Shown: positions 52,390 to 61,827, numbered from the stretch's first letter. The stretch: 64,000 bases of DNA from JBCCOW01 sp038749105 (GCA_038749105.1 JBCDIM010000015.1:10603-74602), one strand, 5' to 3'. The notes: generated from the sequence alone by a model not told the origin. Made by a program: numbers and translations.

Positions 52390-52585
52390 CGTGATTTCGC
52401 GCACCAAGCGTTGGCATCTCCGATCGGTGAATTCGACTCTTCCCGTGCCAGTCAAGCGGGCCGCCAACCAGGCGGCGGCCCGGCAACAACATCGGGCCTC
52501 GCCGTGACGATCAGGACACGGCCGCCCCACCAAGCCCTGGATCGGGTCTCGTCGCGGTTGCCTCCCCGCGTCGAGGCCTTTTTTT
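52390..52585 (+). ncRNA. structured RNA or recG leader ending in a terminator
   Basis: No coding frame accounts for 52326-52665. On the plus strand the segment carries a GC-rich hairpin (CGGGCCGCC at 52457-52465 with GGCGGCGGCCCG), a second hairpin (GCCGTG 52501-52506 with CACGGC 52517-52522), and then a strong terminator. The only plus-strand gene near is recG, 80 bp further on. This may be a small RNA gene or an attenuator. It does not match SRP RNA, 6S or tmRNA by eye. The 5' end is not defined. Confidence 0.4.
52545..52585 (+). terminator. strong intrinsic terminator upstream of recG
   Basis: GGTCTCG-T-CGCGG pairs with CCGCG-T-CGAGGCC (one internal T-T mismatch, one G-U pair, eight-base loop) and is followed by seven Ts. 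No protein gene precedes it on this strand, which is why a non-coding transcript is suspected. Confidence 0.85.
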
Positions 52586-52665
52586 ATGCGCCCCACCCAC
52601 CACACGCGCCCCACAGAAGCCCAAGGGTCTGAGACCGTGGGCCGTCTCGCCATAAACTCCCCGCT

Positions 52666-54816
52666 GTGACGGCCGACCCCACAACCGACACCCTCAAAGC
52701 AGGCACACCCGCCGACTCCCTCCCCGGGATCAACCCCGCCAAGGCCCGCGCCCTCGAGCGCCTCGGGCTCCGCACCGTCGGCGACCTACTCCGCCACCTG
52801 CCCAACCGCTACGAAGCCCAAGCCGCCGAGGGCACCCTCGCCGACCTGCCTACCGATCAGCCCGGCACCGCCCGCGGCGAGATCACGTCCTGCCGCTTCG
52901 TCCAGGGCTTCGGCTTCGGCAAAAAATCCCGCTTCGAGGCCACCCTCAAGGACGAGTCCGCCTCCGTCCAGCTCGTGTGGTTCGGCGGCGGCTACCTCCG
53001 CGACAAGCTCCACCCCGGACTCCGCCTCCGCGTCACTGGCAAGGCCAGGCTCTACAACGACAAGCCCCAGCTCGTAAACCCCAAGTGGGAGATCCTTCCG
53101 CAGGAAGACAGCGACACCGACGAGCCCGATGCCGCCACGCAGCGCCTCCGCCCCGTCTACCCCGCCACCTCCGGCCTCACCTCCGAACAACTCGAAGCCC
53201 TCATCGCCCACGCCCTGCCCCGCGTCCTGCCCACCCTCGAAGAACCGCTCCCCGCCGAGCTGCTCAAACACCACAACATGCCCGGCATCGTCGACGCCTA
53301 CCGCATGGCCCACATGCCGGCCCACGCCGACGAACCCAAGGAAGCCCGCCGCCGGCTCGCCTTCAACGAGCTGCTCCTGCTGCAGCTCGGCATCGCGCTC
53401 AAGAAAGCTCAGGTCGACCGCATGCTCGTCGCCCCCGAGCTGCACTGGTCCGACCCCATCGACCAGCACCTCCGCGAACGCTTCCCGTTCACTCTGACCG
53501 ACGCCCAGAACGAGGTCGTTAAGGAGATCGCCGCCGACCTTCAGAAGGCGCGCCCCATGAACCGGCTGCTGCAAGGCGACGTCGGCGCGGGCAAGACCAT
53601 CATCGCCGCGTACGCGATGCTCCTCGCCGTCGCCGACCGTCGCCAGGCCGCTCTGCTCGCGCCGACCGAGCTCCTCGCCGAGCAGCACTACGCCTCGCTC
53701 GCCAAGCTGCTCGAAGGCTCGTCCGTCCAGCTCGAACTCCTGACCGCCAACACCGAAGACAAGGCCGGCGCCCGCGCCCGACTCGCCGACGGCTCGACCG
53801 AAATGGTCGTCGGCACGCATGCCCTGCTCAGCGAGTCTGTCCGGTTCAAAGACTTGGCCGTCGCCGTCATCGACGAGCAGCACCGCTTCGGCGTCCGCCA
53901 ACGCGCCAGCCTCCGCGACACCGACACCCCCTCCCTCGACGGCAGGCTCCGCACCCCGCACACCCTGGTCATGACCGCCACCCCGATCCCCCGCACCCTC
54001 GCCATGACCGTCTTCGGCGACCTCGACGTCTCGACCATCCACGGCCTCCCGCCGGGCCGATCCCCCATCATCAACCGACGCGTCACCCCGCAGCAGTCCG
54101 ACGAGGTCTATAGCTACCTCGCACAGCGCGTCGCCAACGGCGAGCAGGCCTACGTCGTCGTCCCCACCGTCGAGGAGGGCCTCGAAGCCGCCAGCGGCCA
54201 GAAGCTCGCCTCCGTCGCCGCCCACGCCAAGCACCTCGCCCAGCGCTACTTCCCCGGCCGCGAGGTCGCCACCGTCCACGGTCGCCTCAAACCCGAGACC
54301 CGACAACGCGTCATGCAACGCTTCCGCGAAGGCCGGGTCGATGTCCTCGTCGCCACCACCGTGATCGAGGTCGGCGTCGATGTCCCCAACGCGACGCTCA
54401 TGGCGATCGAGCACGCCGAACGCTTCGGGCTTGCCCAGCTGCATCAGCTCCGCGGCCGGATCGGGCGCGGGACGCACGGCCGAAAGAGCCTCTGCGTCTT
54501 CATCGCCGACCCCCAGACCGACGACGGCGAGAAACGCATCGACGCGATCACCTCCACCAACGACGGGTTCCGCATCGCCGAGCTCGACGCCGAGATCCGC
54601 GGCTTCGGCGACCTCGCCGGCACCCGCCAGTCCGGCTCACTGCCCCTCCGCGTCGCCGACCTCCCCAAAGACTTCGACCTGCTGCGCCTGACCAAGACCG
54701 ACGCCGAAGCGATCACCGCCGAAGACCCCGAGCTGTCCAGCGACAACAACGCCCTGCTCCGCCGTGTCCTCATGCACCAGATGGGCTCCGCCCTCGGCCT
54801 CCTCGACGTCGGTTGA
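52666..54816 (+). CDS. recG: ATP-dependent DNA helicase RecG
   Basis: The 716-residue helicase remodels stalled forks and Holliday junctions. The N-terminal wedge domain (about 50-160: RYEAQAAEGTLADL to KARLYNDKPQLVNPKWE), Walker A GDVGAGKT near residue 305, DEQH in VIDEQHRFGVRQR, TATPIPRT and the C-terminal LHQLRGRIGRG motifs are all present. It starts with GTG, and TAAACT ends seven bases upstream, so the mRNA is probably leaderless. Confidence 0.95.
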   Translation: MTADPTTDTLKAGTPADSLPGINPAKARALERLGLRTVGDLLRHLPNRYEAQAAEGTLADLPTDQPGTARGEITSCRFVQGFGFGKKSRFEATLKDESASVQLVWFGGGYLRDKLHPGLRLRVTGKARLYNDKPQLVNPKWEILPQEDSDTDEPDAATQRLRPVYPATSGLTSEQLEALIAHALPRVLPTLEEPLPAELLKHHNMPGIVDAYRMAHMPAHADEPKEARRRLAFNELLLLQLGIALKKAQVDRMLVAPELHWSDPIDQHLRERFPFTLTDAQNEVVKEIAADLQKARPMNRLLQGDVGAGKTIIAAYAMLLAVADRRQAALLAPTELLAEQHYASLAKLLEGSSVQLELLTANTEDKAGARARLADGSTEMVVGTHALLSESVRFKDLAVAVIDEQHRFGVRQRASLRDTDTPSLDGRLRTPHTLVMTATPIPRTLAMTVFGDLDVSTIHGLPPGRSPIINRRVTPQQSDEVYSYLAQRVANGEQAYVVVPTVEEGLEAASGQKLASVAAHAKHLAQRYFPGREVATVHGRLKPETRQRVMQRFREGRVDVLVATTVIEVGVDVPNATLMAIEHAERFGLAQLHQLRGRIGRGTHGRKSLCVFIADPQTDDGEKRIDAITSTNDGFRIAELDAEIRGFGDLAGTRQSGSLPLRVADLPKDFDLLRLTKTDAEAITAEDPELSSDNNALLRRVLMHQMGSALGLLDVG

Positions 54817-54825
54817 CCTGTAAAG

Positions 54826-54844
54826 CCGCCACCGGTGGTGGCGG
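54826..54844 (+). terminator. hairpin after recG
   Basis: CCGCCACC and GGTGGCGG form a perfect eight-base stem with a three-base loop just after the recG stop. No T run follows, so it is a weak terminator or a 3'-end stabiliser between convergent genes. Confidence 0.45.
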
Positions 54845-54881
54845 TCGCGCTGTCAATCACCCCCGCCTACACCCAACACGC

Positions 54882-55853
54882 TCAACACCGGCTCGTCAGC
54901 ACCTGATCCAGCATCTGGTCAACCTCCGCATCCACATGCAGCCCGCCCGCAGCCCGCCGGGCCTTGTAGTACTCGGCCGCCGCCGCCTGGCCCTCCTCCA
55001 CCGTGAACGTGCACGGCACCTCACCCGCCACCGCCTGCACCTTCGAGTTATCAAACAGAACCGACCAGGCCTTGTCCCCCCACAACGGGCCTTCCCATTC
55101 CGGCTGCCGAAGGATCAGCTCGTCCGTCGGCACGCACACGATCTTCGGCTCCACCCCGAGCGCCGCCCCCACCGCCAACAAGATCCGTCTCCACGGGTAG
55201 GCCTGCATGTGCGTCGTGATGTGGAAGTCTTCCCGCATCGTCCGCTCGTTGCCGAGCAGGTTGGCGAACGGCACCGCGAAGTCCTCGGCCCGGGTCATCG
55301 TCCACAGGCTGGTGCCGTCTCCGTGCACCACGACAGGCTTGCCGTCCTCGATCCGCTTCGCCATGGTGTCCCCGCCGAACGGCAGGATGAAGCTGGTGCG
55401 GTACGTGTGCGACGGGCGAACGATCGTCCACGGCAACCCCGAGCCCCGCAGCACCGCCTCGCACTCGGCCTTGTTCCGCGAGTACTCCCAGTACGGGTTC
55501 ACCAACGGCACGTCCTCGGTAATCACCGGGTCCAGCACCGGCTTCTGATACGCCGACGCCGAGGAGATAAACACGTATTGCCCGCAGTGCCCGTCAAAGA
55601 AACGGATGTCCCGCTCGACTTGCTCCGGCGTAAACAAACGGAACTGGCACACCGCATCAAAACCCCGCTCCGCCAACGCCCGGTACGCCGCGTCGTCGTT
55701 CATATCCCCCGTGATCAGCTCCGCCTCGCCCGGCAACCCGTCGTTCGAGTTCCCCCGGTTGAACACCGACACCTCATGCCCCATCGCCACGCTGCGGTGC
55801 ACGCAGTCAAACGAGATCTGCCCGGTACCGCCGATGTACAACACCTTCATCAT
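54882..55853 (-). CDS. NAD-dependent epimerase/dehydratase-like short-chain dehydrogenase
   Basis: The 323-residue product has an N-terminal Rossmann motif (VLYIGGTGQISFDCVH) and the extended-SDR layout with SSASAYQKP, YSRNKAECEAVLRGSGLPWTIVRPS (Tyr and Lys of the active site) and a C-terminal substrate part. The exact substrate is unknown; it resembles sugar-nucleotide or plant CSP41-like epimerases. The ATG at 55853 is chosen over 55862 because TTGAGG lies just upstream of it. Confidence 0.75.
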   Translation of the reverse strand: MMKVLYIGGTGQISFDCVHRSVAMGHEVSVFNRGNSNDGLPGEAELITGDMNDDAAYRALAERGFDAVCQFRLFTPEQVERDIRFFDGHCGQYVFISSASAYQKPVLDPVITEDVPLVNPYWEYSRNKAECEAVLRGSGLPWTIVRPSHTYRTSFILPFGGDTMAKRIEDGKPVVVHGDGTSLWTMTRAEDFAVPFANLLGNERTMREDFHITTHMQAYPWRRILLAVGAALGVEPKIVCVPTDELILRQPEWEGPLWGDKAWSVLFDNSKVQAVAGEVPCTFTVEEGQAAAAEYYKARRAAGGLHVDAEVDQMLDQVLTSRC

Positions 55854-55883
55854 TGACCTCAATTCATAACGTGAAACAAACGC

Positions 55884-56189
55884 TCAAGACGCCCCGCCCG
55901 TCGCCGCCGCCTCGTCCAACAAGTGGTTCGCATAACGGATCGTCGCCGCCGAGATCGCCCGCATCAGCTCGGCCGGCCAGTCCAGGTTCGGGTTCTGCTG
56001 AAGCTCCGCCGGCACCAGCTGCATCGTCATCGTCGAGACCTCCCGCTCCACCTGCATCCGACGCAGCCCCGCCGCGTCCTCGTCTGCGTCCTCCGGCAAC
56101 GGCTCCACCAAATCCCGCGCCAGCATCACCGTCGTGACCTGCCACTCGTAGTACGACTGCAGCGGATTTTCGTCTTGCCCTTCAGCCAT
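55884..56189 (-). CDS. small conserved hypothetical protein
   Basis: The 101-residue product has no signal or membrane helix, is acidic, and has predicted helices (YYEWQVTTVMLARDLV and AELMRAISAATIRYANHLLDE). It lies 17 bp after hisA on the same strand, so it is probably co-transcribed. No family recognised. Confidence 0.55.
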   Translation of the reverse strand: MAEGQDENPLQSYYEWQVTTVMLARDLVEPLPEDADEDAAGLRRMQVEREVSTMTMQLVPAELQQNPNLDWPAELMRAISAATIRYANHLLDEAAATGGAS

Positions 56190-56205
56190 GCCAGCCGCTC
56201 TCCGT

Positions 56206-56973
56206 TCAGCCCACCGCGGCGCCCTCGTACGCCGCGAGCGCTTCGCCAATCGTGAACACCCCGTCGTACAACGCCTTCCCCACAATGGCCCCCGCCACCG
56301 GCAGCTTCCGCACCGCCGCCAAGTGCTCCACCGTCCCCACCCCGCCCGAGGCGATCACCGGTACATCCGTCGCCCCCGCCACCGCCTCGGTCTCCGCATA
56401 GTTCGGCCCCGTAAGCATCCCATCCACCGCGATGTCCGTGTACACAATCCCCGCCAACGGCCAGCCCCGCGTCCGCTCCGCCACCTCCGTCGCCCGCAGC
56501 CCCGTCGACTCCTCCCAACCCGACACCGCCGGCTCCCCGCCCTTCGCGTCCAGCCCCAGCACCAGCCGATGCCGGTACACGTCGTCCCGCAGCAGCCCCT
56601 CGAACCAGCCCCAGTCCCGCAGCGCCGCCGTCCCCAGCACCACCCGCTGCACCCCGGCGTCCAGAAGCGTCGCCACCGTCCGCTCGTCCCGCACCCCGCC
56701 GCCCACCTCGACATGCAAACCCGTCGCCCCGCACACCCGCCGGATCGTCTCCAGGTTCGCCGGCTCCCCCGACCGCGCGCCATCTAAGTCCACCACATGC
56801 AGCCACGACGCACCCGCCGACTCGAACAGCTGCGCCTGATCCACCGGGTCCGCCGCGTACGTCGTCTGCCGGTCATAGTCGCCCTGCGTCAGCCGCACGA
56901 CCTTCCCGTCGCGCAGATCGATCGCCGGGAGAAGAGCAGGGCGGTCAGGCTTCAATCGAACCACAGGTTTCAT
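56206..56973 (-). CDS. hisA: phosphoribosylformimino-5-aminoimidazole carboxamide ribotide isomerase
   Basis: The 255-residue (beta/alpha)8 enzyme isomerises ProFAR in histidine synthesis. The catalytic Asp is in LPAIDLRDGKVVRL, and the phosphate-binding loops appear as EVGGGVRDE and VIASGGVG. The second acid is in YTDIAVDGML. It is separated from hisH by 13 kb. A GAGGA-like sequence precedes the ATG. Confidence 0.93.
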   Translation of the reverse strand: MKPVVRLKPDRPALLPAIDLRDGKVVRLTQGDYDRQTTYAADPVDQAQLFESAGASWLHVVDLDGARSGEPANLETIRRVCGATGLHVEVGGGVRDERTVATLLDAGVQRVVLGTAALRDWGWFEGLLRDDVYRHRLVLGLDAKGGEPAVSGWEESTGLRATEVAERTRGWPLAGIVYTDIAVDGMLTGPNYAETEAVAGATDVPVIASGGVGTVEHLAAVRKLPVAGAIVGKALYDGVFTIGEALAAYEGAAVG

Positions 56974-57026
56974 GCAACATCCATCCTCACAGCCGCGACG
57001 CGATGCGTCGCCGGTTGACCCATCAA

Positions 57027-57551
57027 TCACCCGTTCCCCGCCCACGCCCTGAACCGCACCCCGTCCGGCTCTTGCACATACTGCATCGCCAGCTCCCGGT
57101 AGTGCGCCGGCAGCCACGCCAGGTACGCCTTCTCTTTGTCGTTCGTCTCCCGCACCACCCGGCCCGGCACCCCCATCACCACATGCCCGTCCGGCACCTC
57201 CAGACCCGGCGGCACCACCGCCCCGGCGGCGATCAGACACCCCTTGCCGATCTCCACCCCGCCCAGCACCGTCGCGTGCATCCCGATCAGCGACCCGTCC
57301 CCCACTTCCAGCCCGTGCACCAACGCGTTGTGCCCGATCGTCACGTCCTTCCCGATCACGTTCGGCTTCCCAGAATCGCAGTGCACTGTCGCGTTGTCCT
57401 GCACGTTCGTGCCCGCCCCGATCGTGATCTTCGCCACGTCCCCCCGGACCGCCGCCCCGTACCACACGCTCACCCCCGCGTGTAGTTCCACCTCACCCGT
57501 CACCCGGGCCGTGTCCGCCAGACACACCTCGTCGATACCGCGAAAGCTCAT
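57027..57551 (-). CDS. gamma-class carbonic anhydrase-like hexapeptide protein
   Basis: The 174-residue left-handed beta-helix protein has the gamma carbonic anhydrase pattern: NVQDNATVHCDSG, VTIGHNALVHGLEVGDGSLIGM with three zinc histidines, and VMGVPGRVVRE at the end. It probably hydrates CO2, though some family members bind other ligands. TATGAT ends six bases before the ATG with no ribosome site. Confidence 0.82.
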   Translation of the reverse strand: MSFRGIDEVCLADTARVTGEVELHAGVSVWYGAAVRGDVAKITIGAGTNVQDNATVHCDSGKPNVIGKDVTIGHNALVHGLEVGDGSLIGMHATVLGGVEIGKGCLIAAGAVVPPGLEVPDGHVVMGVPGRVVRETNDKEKAYLAWLPAHYRELAMQYVQEPDGVRFRAWAGNG

Positions 57552-57618
57552 CGCCGGATCATAACGATCCCCGAAGCCCACGGACTCGGTCCTTGGGTCG
57601 TCCCGCGATCGCTCCCCC

Positions 57619-58449
57619 TCAATCCACCCGCGGCACAAACACGATCACCCGGCCGTCGTAAACCTCTTCGAACTCGCCAGCCGTGTAGTACACCCGTCCC
57701 TGCTCCGGGTCATCCAGCAGCACCCCAGTCGCCGTCACCCGTACCAGCGTCACCATGTGCCGCTGCGTCGCCTGGAAACGCAAAGGCGTCAACGCCGGCA
57801 TCGCCGCCCGCTGAAGCTCCTCCATGTCCAGATACAACAGCTCCACCCCGTAACGCGTCCCCGCCAGCTCCGCCCGCAGCCCGTCCACCGCCCGCAACAC
57901 CGTCGACCCCACGCCCGGCCGCGCCGACACCCGCTCCGCCATCGCCGCCTCCGACACCGGATGCCCCAGCATCGTCAACGCCTGCGCCGACGCCGCCGGC
58001 ACGCACGACCAGTCCTGGCTCTGCCGCGTGTCATCCCCCTGCACCGTCTCTGCTAACGCCCAGCTCGCCGTCGGCTGCAGCATCCACAAACCCCCGTGCA
58101 CCAGATACACGCACGCAAACACCGCCGCACCACCAACCAACCGGCGCTCCCGTATCCCCCCACACCGCGCCCACGCCACCCCGCACATCACCATGAACAG
58201 AGGCACCCCGCCCACGCCCTCCAGCCGGCTCAACACCCAGATCGGAAGCACCTGCAACCCCCAGTCCGGCCGACGCTGCAGCACCGCCCACCCAATCAAC
58301 ATCACCAACATCCCGACCACCACCAGCCAGTGCCAAGGCCCGCCCACCCGACCCACCCGCGCACCCAACCACCAACCCACCACCGACAACAACACCGTGA
58401 ACACAAACACCCAAACGGGATCGGCCAAGACAGAAGCCCTCCGCGGCAC
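57619..58449 (-). CDS. membrane protein with C39-like peptidase domain
   Basis: The 276-residue product has about four N-terminal membrane helices (VWVFVFTVLLSVVGWWLG to VFACVYLVHGGLWML). A C39-type cysteine peptidase fold follows, with catalytic Cys in QSQDWSCVPAASAQAL, His in RHMVTLVRV and Asp in VLLDDPEQG. No ABC transporter domain is attached. Cleavage of a bacteriocin-like or secreted precursor is possible, but no candidate substrate is adjacent. It starts at GTG. Confidence 0.65.
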   Translation of the reverse strand: MPRRASVLADPVWVFVFTVLLSVVGWWLGARVGRVGGPWHWLVVVGMLVMLIGWAVLQRRPDWGLQVLPIWVLSRLEGVGGVPLFMVMCGVAWARCGGIRERRLVGGAAVFACVYLVHGGLWMLQPTASWALAETVQGDDTRQSQDWSCVPAASAQALTMLGHPVSEAAMAERVSARPGVGSTVLRAVDGLRAELAGTRYGVELLYLDMEELQRAAMPALTPLRFQATQRHMVTLVRVTATGVLLDDPEQGRVYYTAGEFEEVYDGRVIVFVPRVD

Positions 58450-58561
58450 GAAGAACCCGCACCGTCCCCCCCTTTATCGGCAAACCGATCCCCCCAGTTG
58501 AACCAACCGTCACAACCAAACCCAACACCAACACCCACCGTTCCCGTAAGCCCCGCCCGAC

Positions 58562-60130
58562 TCACTCCCGCCCCAGCCGAACCACCTCCCGATAGTTCGC
58601 CTGGAAGAACTCACGCCACACCCTGCGGGTCTTCTCCACCTCATCCAGCCGCTCGTCCCAAGCCCCCAGCGCCGCGACCACCGCCGCGTGCTCCGGGTGC
58701 CCCTCATCTCCCAACGCATCCTGCCAACCCTCCGGCATCTCCAACACCAGCTCCGCCGGCATCGCATCAAACAACCGCCGCATCTCCGCCAGGTTCGGAT
58801 GCCCCGACGCCTCCGCCGCCGCCAGCGCCTTCCACGCCGCCCGCAGGTCGTCGTGAATATCCGTCGCCATCGACTGTGTCAGGACCGACACCCAGCTGAA
58901 ATAGTTCGGGACCGCCGGGTGCAGCTTCGACGCCGTCGCGTACGGGTCCACCTCCGGGTCCGCCCACCCTGTCCGGTCCGCATAGAGGTCCGAGCGGATC
59001 GGCTGACGACGCAGCTCGTACAGCTCCGGGCCGCCCTCCGCGTCCAGCTTCAGCTGCCACAACCGCTGCGCCTCGGGCATCAGCAGCCACGCAATGAACT
59101 CGCTCGCCAACGCCTCCGACGGCGCCCCCCGCAGCAGCGTCACCGGGTCCGGCGTCGTCGCCGTCAGACTCACCAGCTTCCCGTCCACCTCCGCCACCGG
59201 GTCCACATACCCCACCCGATCCGGGTCCATCGGGATCGCCCCCGCCTGGAACCGTCCATAGAAATCGATCGCCATCCCCGCCGCCGCGTCCCGCTTCGCC
59301 ACATCCACCGGCACCTTCGACGCCGAGTTCGTGAAGTACCGGCTGTTCGCATAAACCCGCCGAAGCAGCTGCCAGCCCTCGGTCCAGCCCCGCCGCTGCA
59401 AGATCGTGTTGTACGACGCCGACGCCGACCCCGAGTGCGACGGGTCCGCCAACGCCACCCAGTCCCGGTAACGCGGGTCCGCCAAGTCCGACCAACGCCT
59501 CGGCTCCGGCAAACCCAACCGCTCCAACGCATCCCGATTGAACACAATCCCGAAGCTCGAAAGGGCGGTCCCGATCCACCGCACCTCGCCGTTCTTGTCC
59601 GTCCGCACCAGCACCTCCGTCGATCCCGTCCCGAACGCCTCACGGTCCGGGATCGCCGTGTCCAACAGCCCAGCGGGCAGCGACGGTGCCGTCACCACGC
59701 TCACCCACGACTCAGGCCCGTCCCCATCCGGGTCCACGCCCCGAGCCACCCGGTTATGGTCGAATCCGCCCCCCCCAAAGAACAGATCCGCGCCAATCCC
59801 CTGGTCCGCCGCCTCCACACCACCCTTCCGGATCAACGCGGCGTACTGCGCCAGGATCCCCCGCCGCAGATCCGACGTCCCGCCCGACGCTCGCCAGTCG
59901 AACGTGATCGGCGCCTTGCCGTTCGCGACCCGCCACGCGTTGAACCCCCGCGCCATCTCGTACCGGATCTGCTCGTTGTGCGGCGTGATGATGATCAGCT
60001 TCTCGTCACCCACCCCACCCACGCCCCCGCTCCCCGCTTCCGACGCCAGCAACCGGAACCCCACCGGCACCGCGATCACCGCCACCAGCAGCACCCCAAT
60101 GACGACCTGTACCAAACGCTGACCATTCAT
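58562..60130 (-). CDS. extracellular solute-binding protein, iron/polyamine-like family
   Basis: The 522-residue product has an N-terminal signal or anchor helix (VIGVLLVAVIAVPVGFRLL) and the binding-protein fold of family 1 ABC transporters: KLIIITPHNEQIRYEMARGF, then DLFFGGGGFDH, STEVLVRT and WSDLADPRYRDWVALADPS. It is larger than usual (about 330-400) with a C-terminal addition. No ABC permease genes lie adjacent, and the gene stops 4 bp from the glycerate kinase stop side, so it could be a lone binding protein. Ligand not known; iron(III) is a guess. Confidence 0.75.
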   Translation of the reverse strand: MNGQRLVQVVIGVLLVAVIAVPVGFRLLASEAGSGGVGGVGDEKLIIITPHNEQIRYEMARGFNAWRVANGKAPITFDWRASGGTSDLRRGILAQYAALIRKGGVEAADQGIGADLFFGGGGFDHNRVARGVDPDGDGPESWVSVVTAPSLPAGLLDTAIPDREAFGTGSTEVLVRTDKNGEVRWIGTALSSFGIVFNRDALERLGLPEPRRWSDLADPRYRDWVALADPSHSGSASASYNTILQRRGWTEGWQLLRRVYANSRYFTNSASKVPVDVAKRDAAAGMAIDFYGRFQAGAIPMDPDRVGYVDPVAEVDGKLVSLTATTPDPVTLLRGAPSEALASEFIAWLLMPEAQRLWQLKLDAEGGPELYELRRQPIRSDLYADRTGWADPEVDPYATASKLHPAVPNYFSWVSVLTQSMATDIHDDLRAAWKALAAAEASGHPNLAEMRRLFDAMPAELVLEMPEGWQDALGDEGHPEHAAVVAALGAWDERLDEVEKTRRVWREFFQANYREVVRLGRE

Positions 60131-60134
60131 CGCA

Positions 60135-61301
60135 TCACTCCTTCACCAGTCGCTCTCGGGAGACCCGCTCGGCCGCCGTCTCCATCAACTCACCCGCCCG
60201 CCGCACCGACTCCGCCTCCGACAACCCCTCCCCAATCACACGATACCCCGCCAACCCCTGCTCTAACAGCCCCGACGCCCCGTCCTTCACTGCTCCCACC
60301 AACGCCACCGTCTCCACCCCCGCCTCCCCGGCCGCCCCCGCCACCCCCATCACCGCCTTCCCCGATGCCGACTGCCCATCCAGGCAGCCCTCGCCCGTCA
60401 ACACCAGATCCGCGCCGCGCACACGCTCGGCAAACCCCACCACATCCAACACCAACCCGATCCCCCGGCGTAGCCGACCCCCCAGCATCGCCACCACGCC
60501 GCCCCCACACCCCCCAGCAGCCCCCGCCCCAGGCATCGCCACCACGTCCATCCCCAGGCACTCCCGCCACACACGCCCCAGGTTGGCGAGCCCCTTTTCC
60601 AACGCCATGACCTGCTCCGCGGTTGCGCCCTTCTGCGGGCCATAAACCGCTGCCGCACCCTGACACCCCGTCAGCGGGTTCGTCACATCACAAGCCACCT
60701 CCAACCGACCCGCCAACCGCGGGTCCAACCCCGACAGATCCACATCCTCGACCTCAATCAGCCGCTCCCCCGTCACCGGCCCCTCCATCACCGCCCCCGC
60801 CCCACCCAACCGACCCCGAAACACCCCCCCCAACGCCGCCGCCATCCCGCACGCCCCGTCGTTCGTGCTGCTCCCCCCCAAACCCAACACGATGCGCTCC
60901 GCCCCCGCATCCAACGCCGCCGCGAGCTGCTGCCCCACCCCATACGTCGTCGTCCGCCCCGGGTCCCGCTCTCCCTCCGGCACCAGCGCCAAACCCGCAG
61001 CGGCCGCCAACTCCACCACCGCCGTCTTCCCGTGCCCACCACCGTCTCCACCACCACCCAACCACCCCCACGCCGCCCGCACGACCGTCCCCGGCACCGG
61101 CCCACAGACCTCGCCCCATACCAACTCACCACCCGTTGCCCGCACCATCGCCTCCACCGTCCCTTCACCCCCGTCCGCGATCGGCAGCTCCACCACCTCA
61201 GCGTCCGGCAAGGCACGCCGCACCCCACGCCCCATCGCCGCCGCCGTATCCACCGACGACAACGACCCCTTCAGACTGTCCGGCGCACAGACCACTTTCA
61301 T
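60135..61301 (-). CDS. glycerate kinase (GarK/GlxK type)
   Basis: The 388-residue product belongs to the glycerate 2-kinase family. It has APDSLKGSLSS at the N-terminus, LPIADGGEGTVEAM, LGLGGSSTNDGACG in the middle, and VLTGEGCLDGQSASGKAVMGV near the C-terminus. It phosphorylates glycerate for photorespiration-like or glyoxylate pathways. TACGAT ends six bases before the ATG and its -10 overlaps that of the divergent tadA. Confidence 0.88.
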   Translation of the reverse strand: MKVVCAPDSLKGSLSSVDTAAAMGRGVRRALPDAEVVELPIADGGEGTVEAMVRATGGELVWGEVCGPVPGTVVRAAWGWLGGGGDGGGHGKTAVVELAAAAGLALVPEGERDPGRTTTYGVGQQLAAALDAGAERIVLGLGGSSTNDGACGMAAALGGVFRGRLGGAGAVMEGPVTGERLIEVEDVDLSGLDPRLAGRLEVACDVTNPLTGCQGAAAVYGPQKGATAEQVMALEKGLANLGRVWRECLGMDVVAMPGAGAAGGCGGGVVAMLGGRLRRGIGLVLDVVGFAERVRGADLVLTGEGCLDGQSASGKAVMGVAGAAGEAGVETVALVGAVKDGASGLLEQGLAGYRVIGEGLSEAESVRRAGELMETAAERVSRERLVKE

Positions 61302-61307
61302 CCCGCC

Positions 61308-61317
61308 ATCGTAAACT
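61308..61317. promoter_or_regulatory. overlapping divergent -10 boxes for glycerate kinase and tadA
   Basis: TAAACT (61312-61317, plus) ends six bases before the tadA GTG, and TACGAT (61313-61308, minus) ends six bases before the glycerate kinase ATG. The two boxes share two bases. Both mRNAs should be leaderless and the two promoters cannot be used at once. Confidence 0.55.
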
Positions 61318-61323
61318 CGAGCC

Positions 61324-61827
61324 GTGTCAGAGTCCCACCACCACACCCTCATGCAGCAGGCCATGCAGCTCGCCCGCCACGCCGCGACCCTCGGCGAGGT
61401 CCCCGTCGGTGCCGTCGTCTACCGGCTCGACACCAAAGAAGTCATCGCCGAGGCCCACAACCGACGCGAGCTCGATCAAGACCCCACCGCCCACGCCGAG
61501 ATCCTCGCGCTCCGCCAAGCCGCCGCCAAAATCGGCTCCTGGCGGCTGATCGACCACGGCCTCGCCGTGACCCTCGAGCCCTGCCCCATGTGCGCCGGCG
61601 CGCTGGTCAACGCCCGTGTCGACGAGCTTATCTACGGCGCAACCGATCCCATGATGGGCTGCGTCCACACGCTCCATCAGCTGTGCACCGAGCCGCGGTT
61701 CAACCACCGCCTGACCGTCCACGCCGGCGTCCTGGCCGACGAGTCCGCGCAGCTGCTCCGCAGCTTCTTCGCCGAGCGTCGCGGCCCGAAGAAGCCCCCC
61801 AAACCCCGGCCCAATCCATCGGCTTAA
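61324..61827 (+). CDS. tadA: tRNA-specific adenosine deaminase
   Basis: The 167-residue zinc enzyme makes inosine at position 34 of tRNA-Arg(ACG). The catalytic motifs TAHAEI and PCPMCAGAL are intact, with VGAVV and YGATDP around them. A short Pro/Lys-rich tail is extra. The start is GTG. A guanine deaminase is less likely given GEVPVGAVV and NRRE. Confidence 0.9.
   Translation: MSESHHHTLMQQAMQLARHAATLGEVPVGAVVYRLDTKEVIAEAHNRRELDQDPTAHAEILALRQAAAKIGSWRLIDHGLAVTLEPCPMCAGALVNARVDELIYGATDPMMGCVHTLHQLCTEPRFNHRLTVHAGVLADESAQLLRSFFAERRGPKKPPKPRPNPSA

Noticed and set aside
52786..54477. 563-codon minus-strand open frame over recG
   Set aside because: Antisense shadow; all helicase motifs are on the plus strand.
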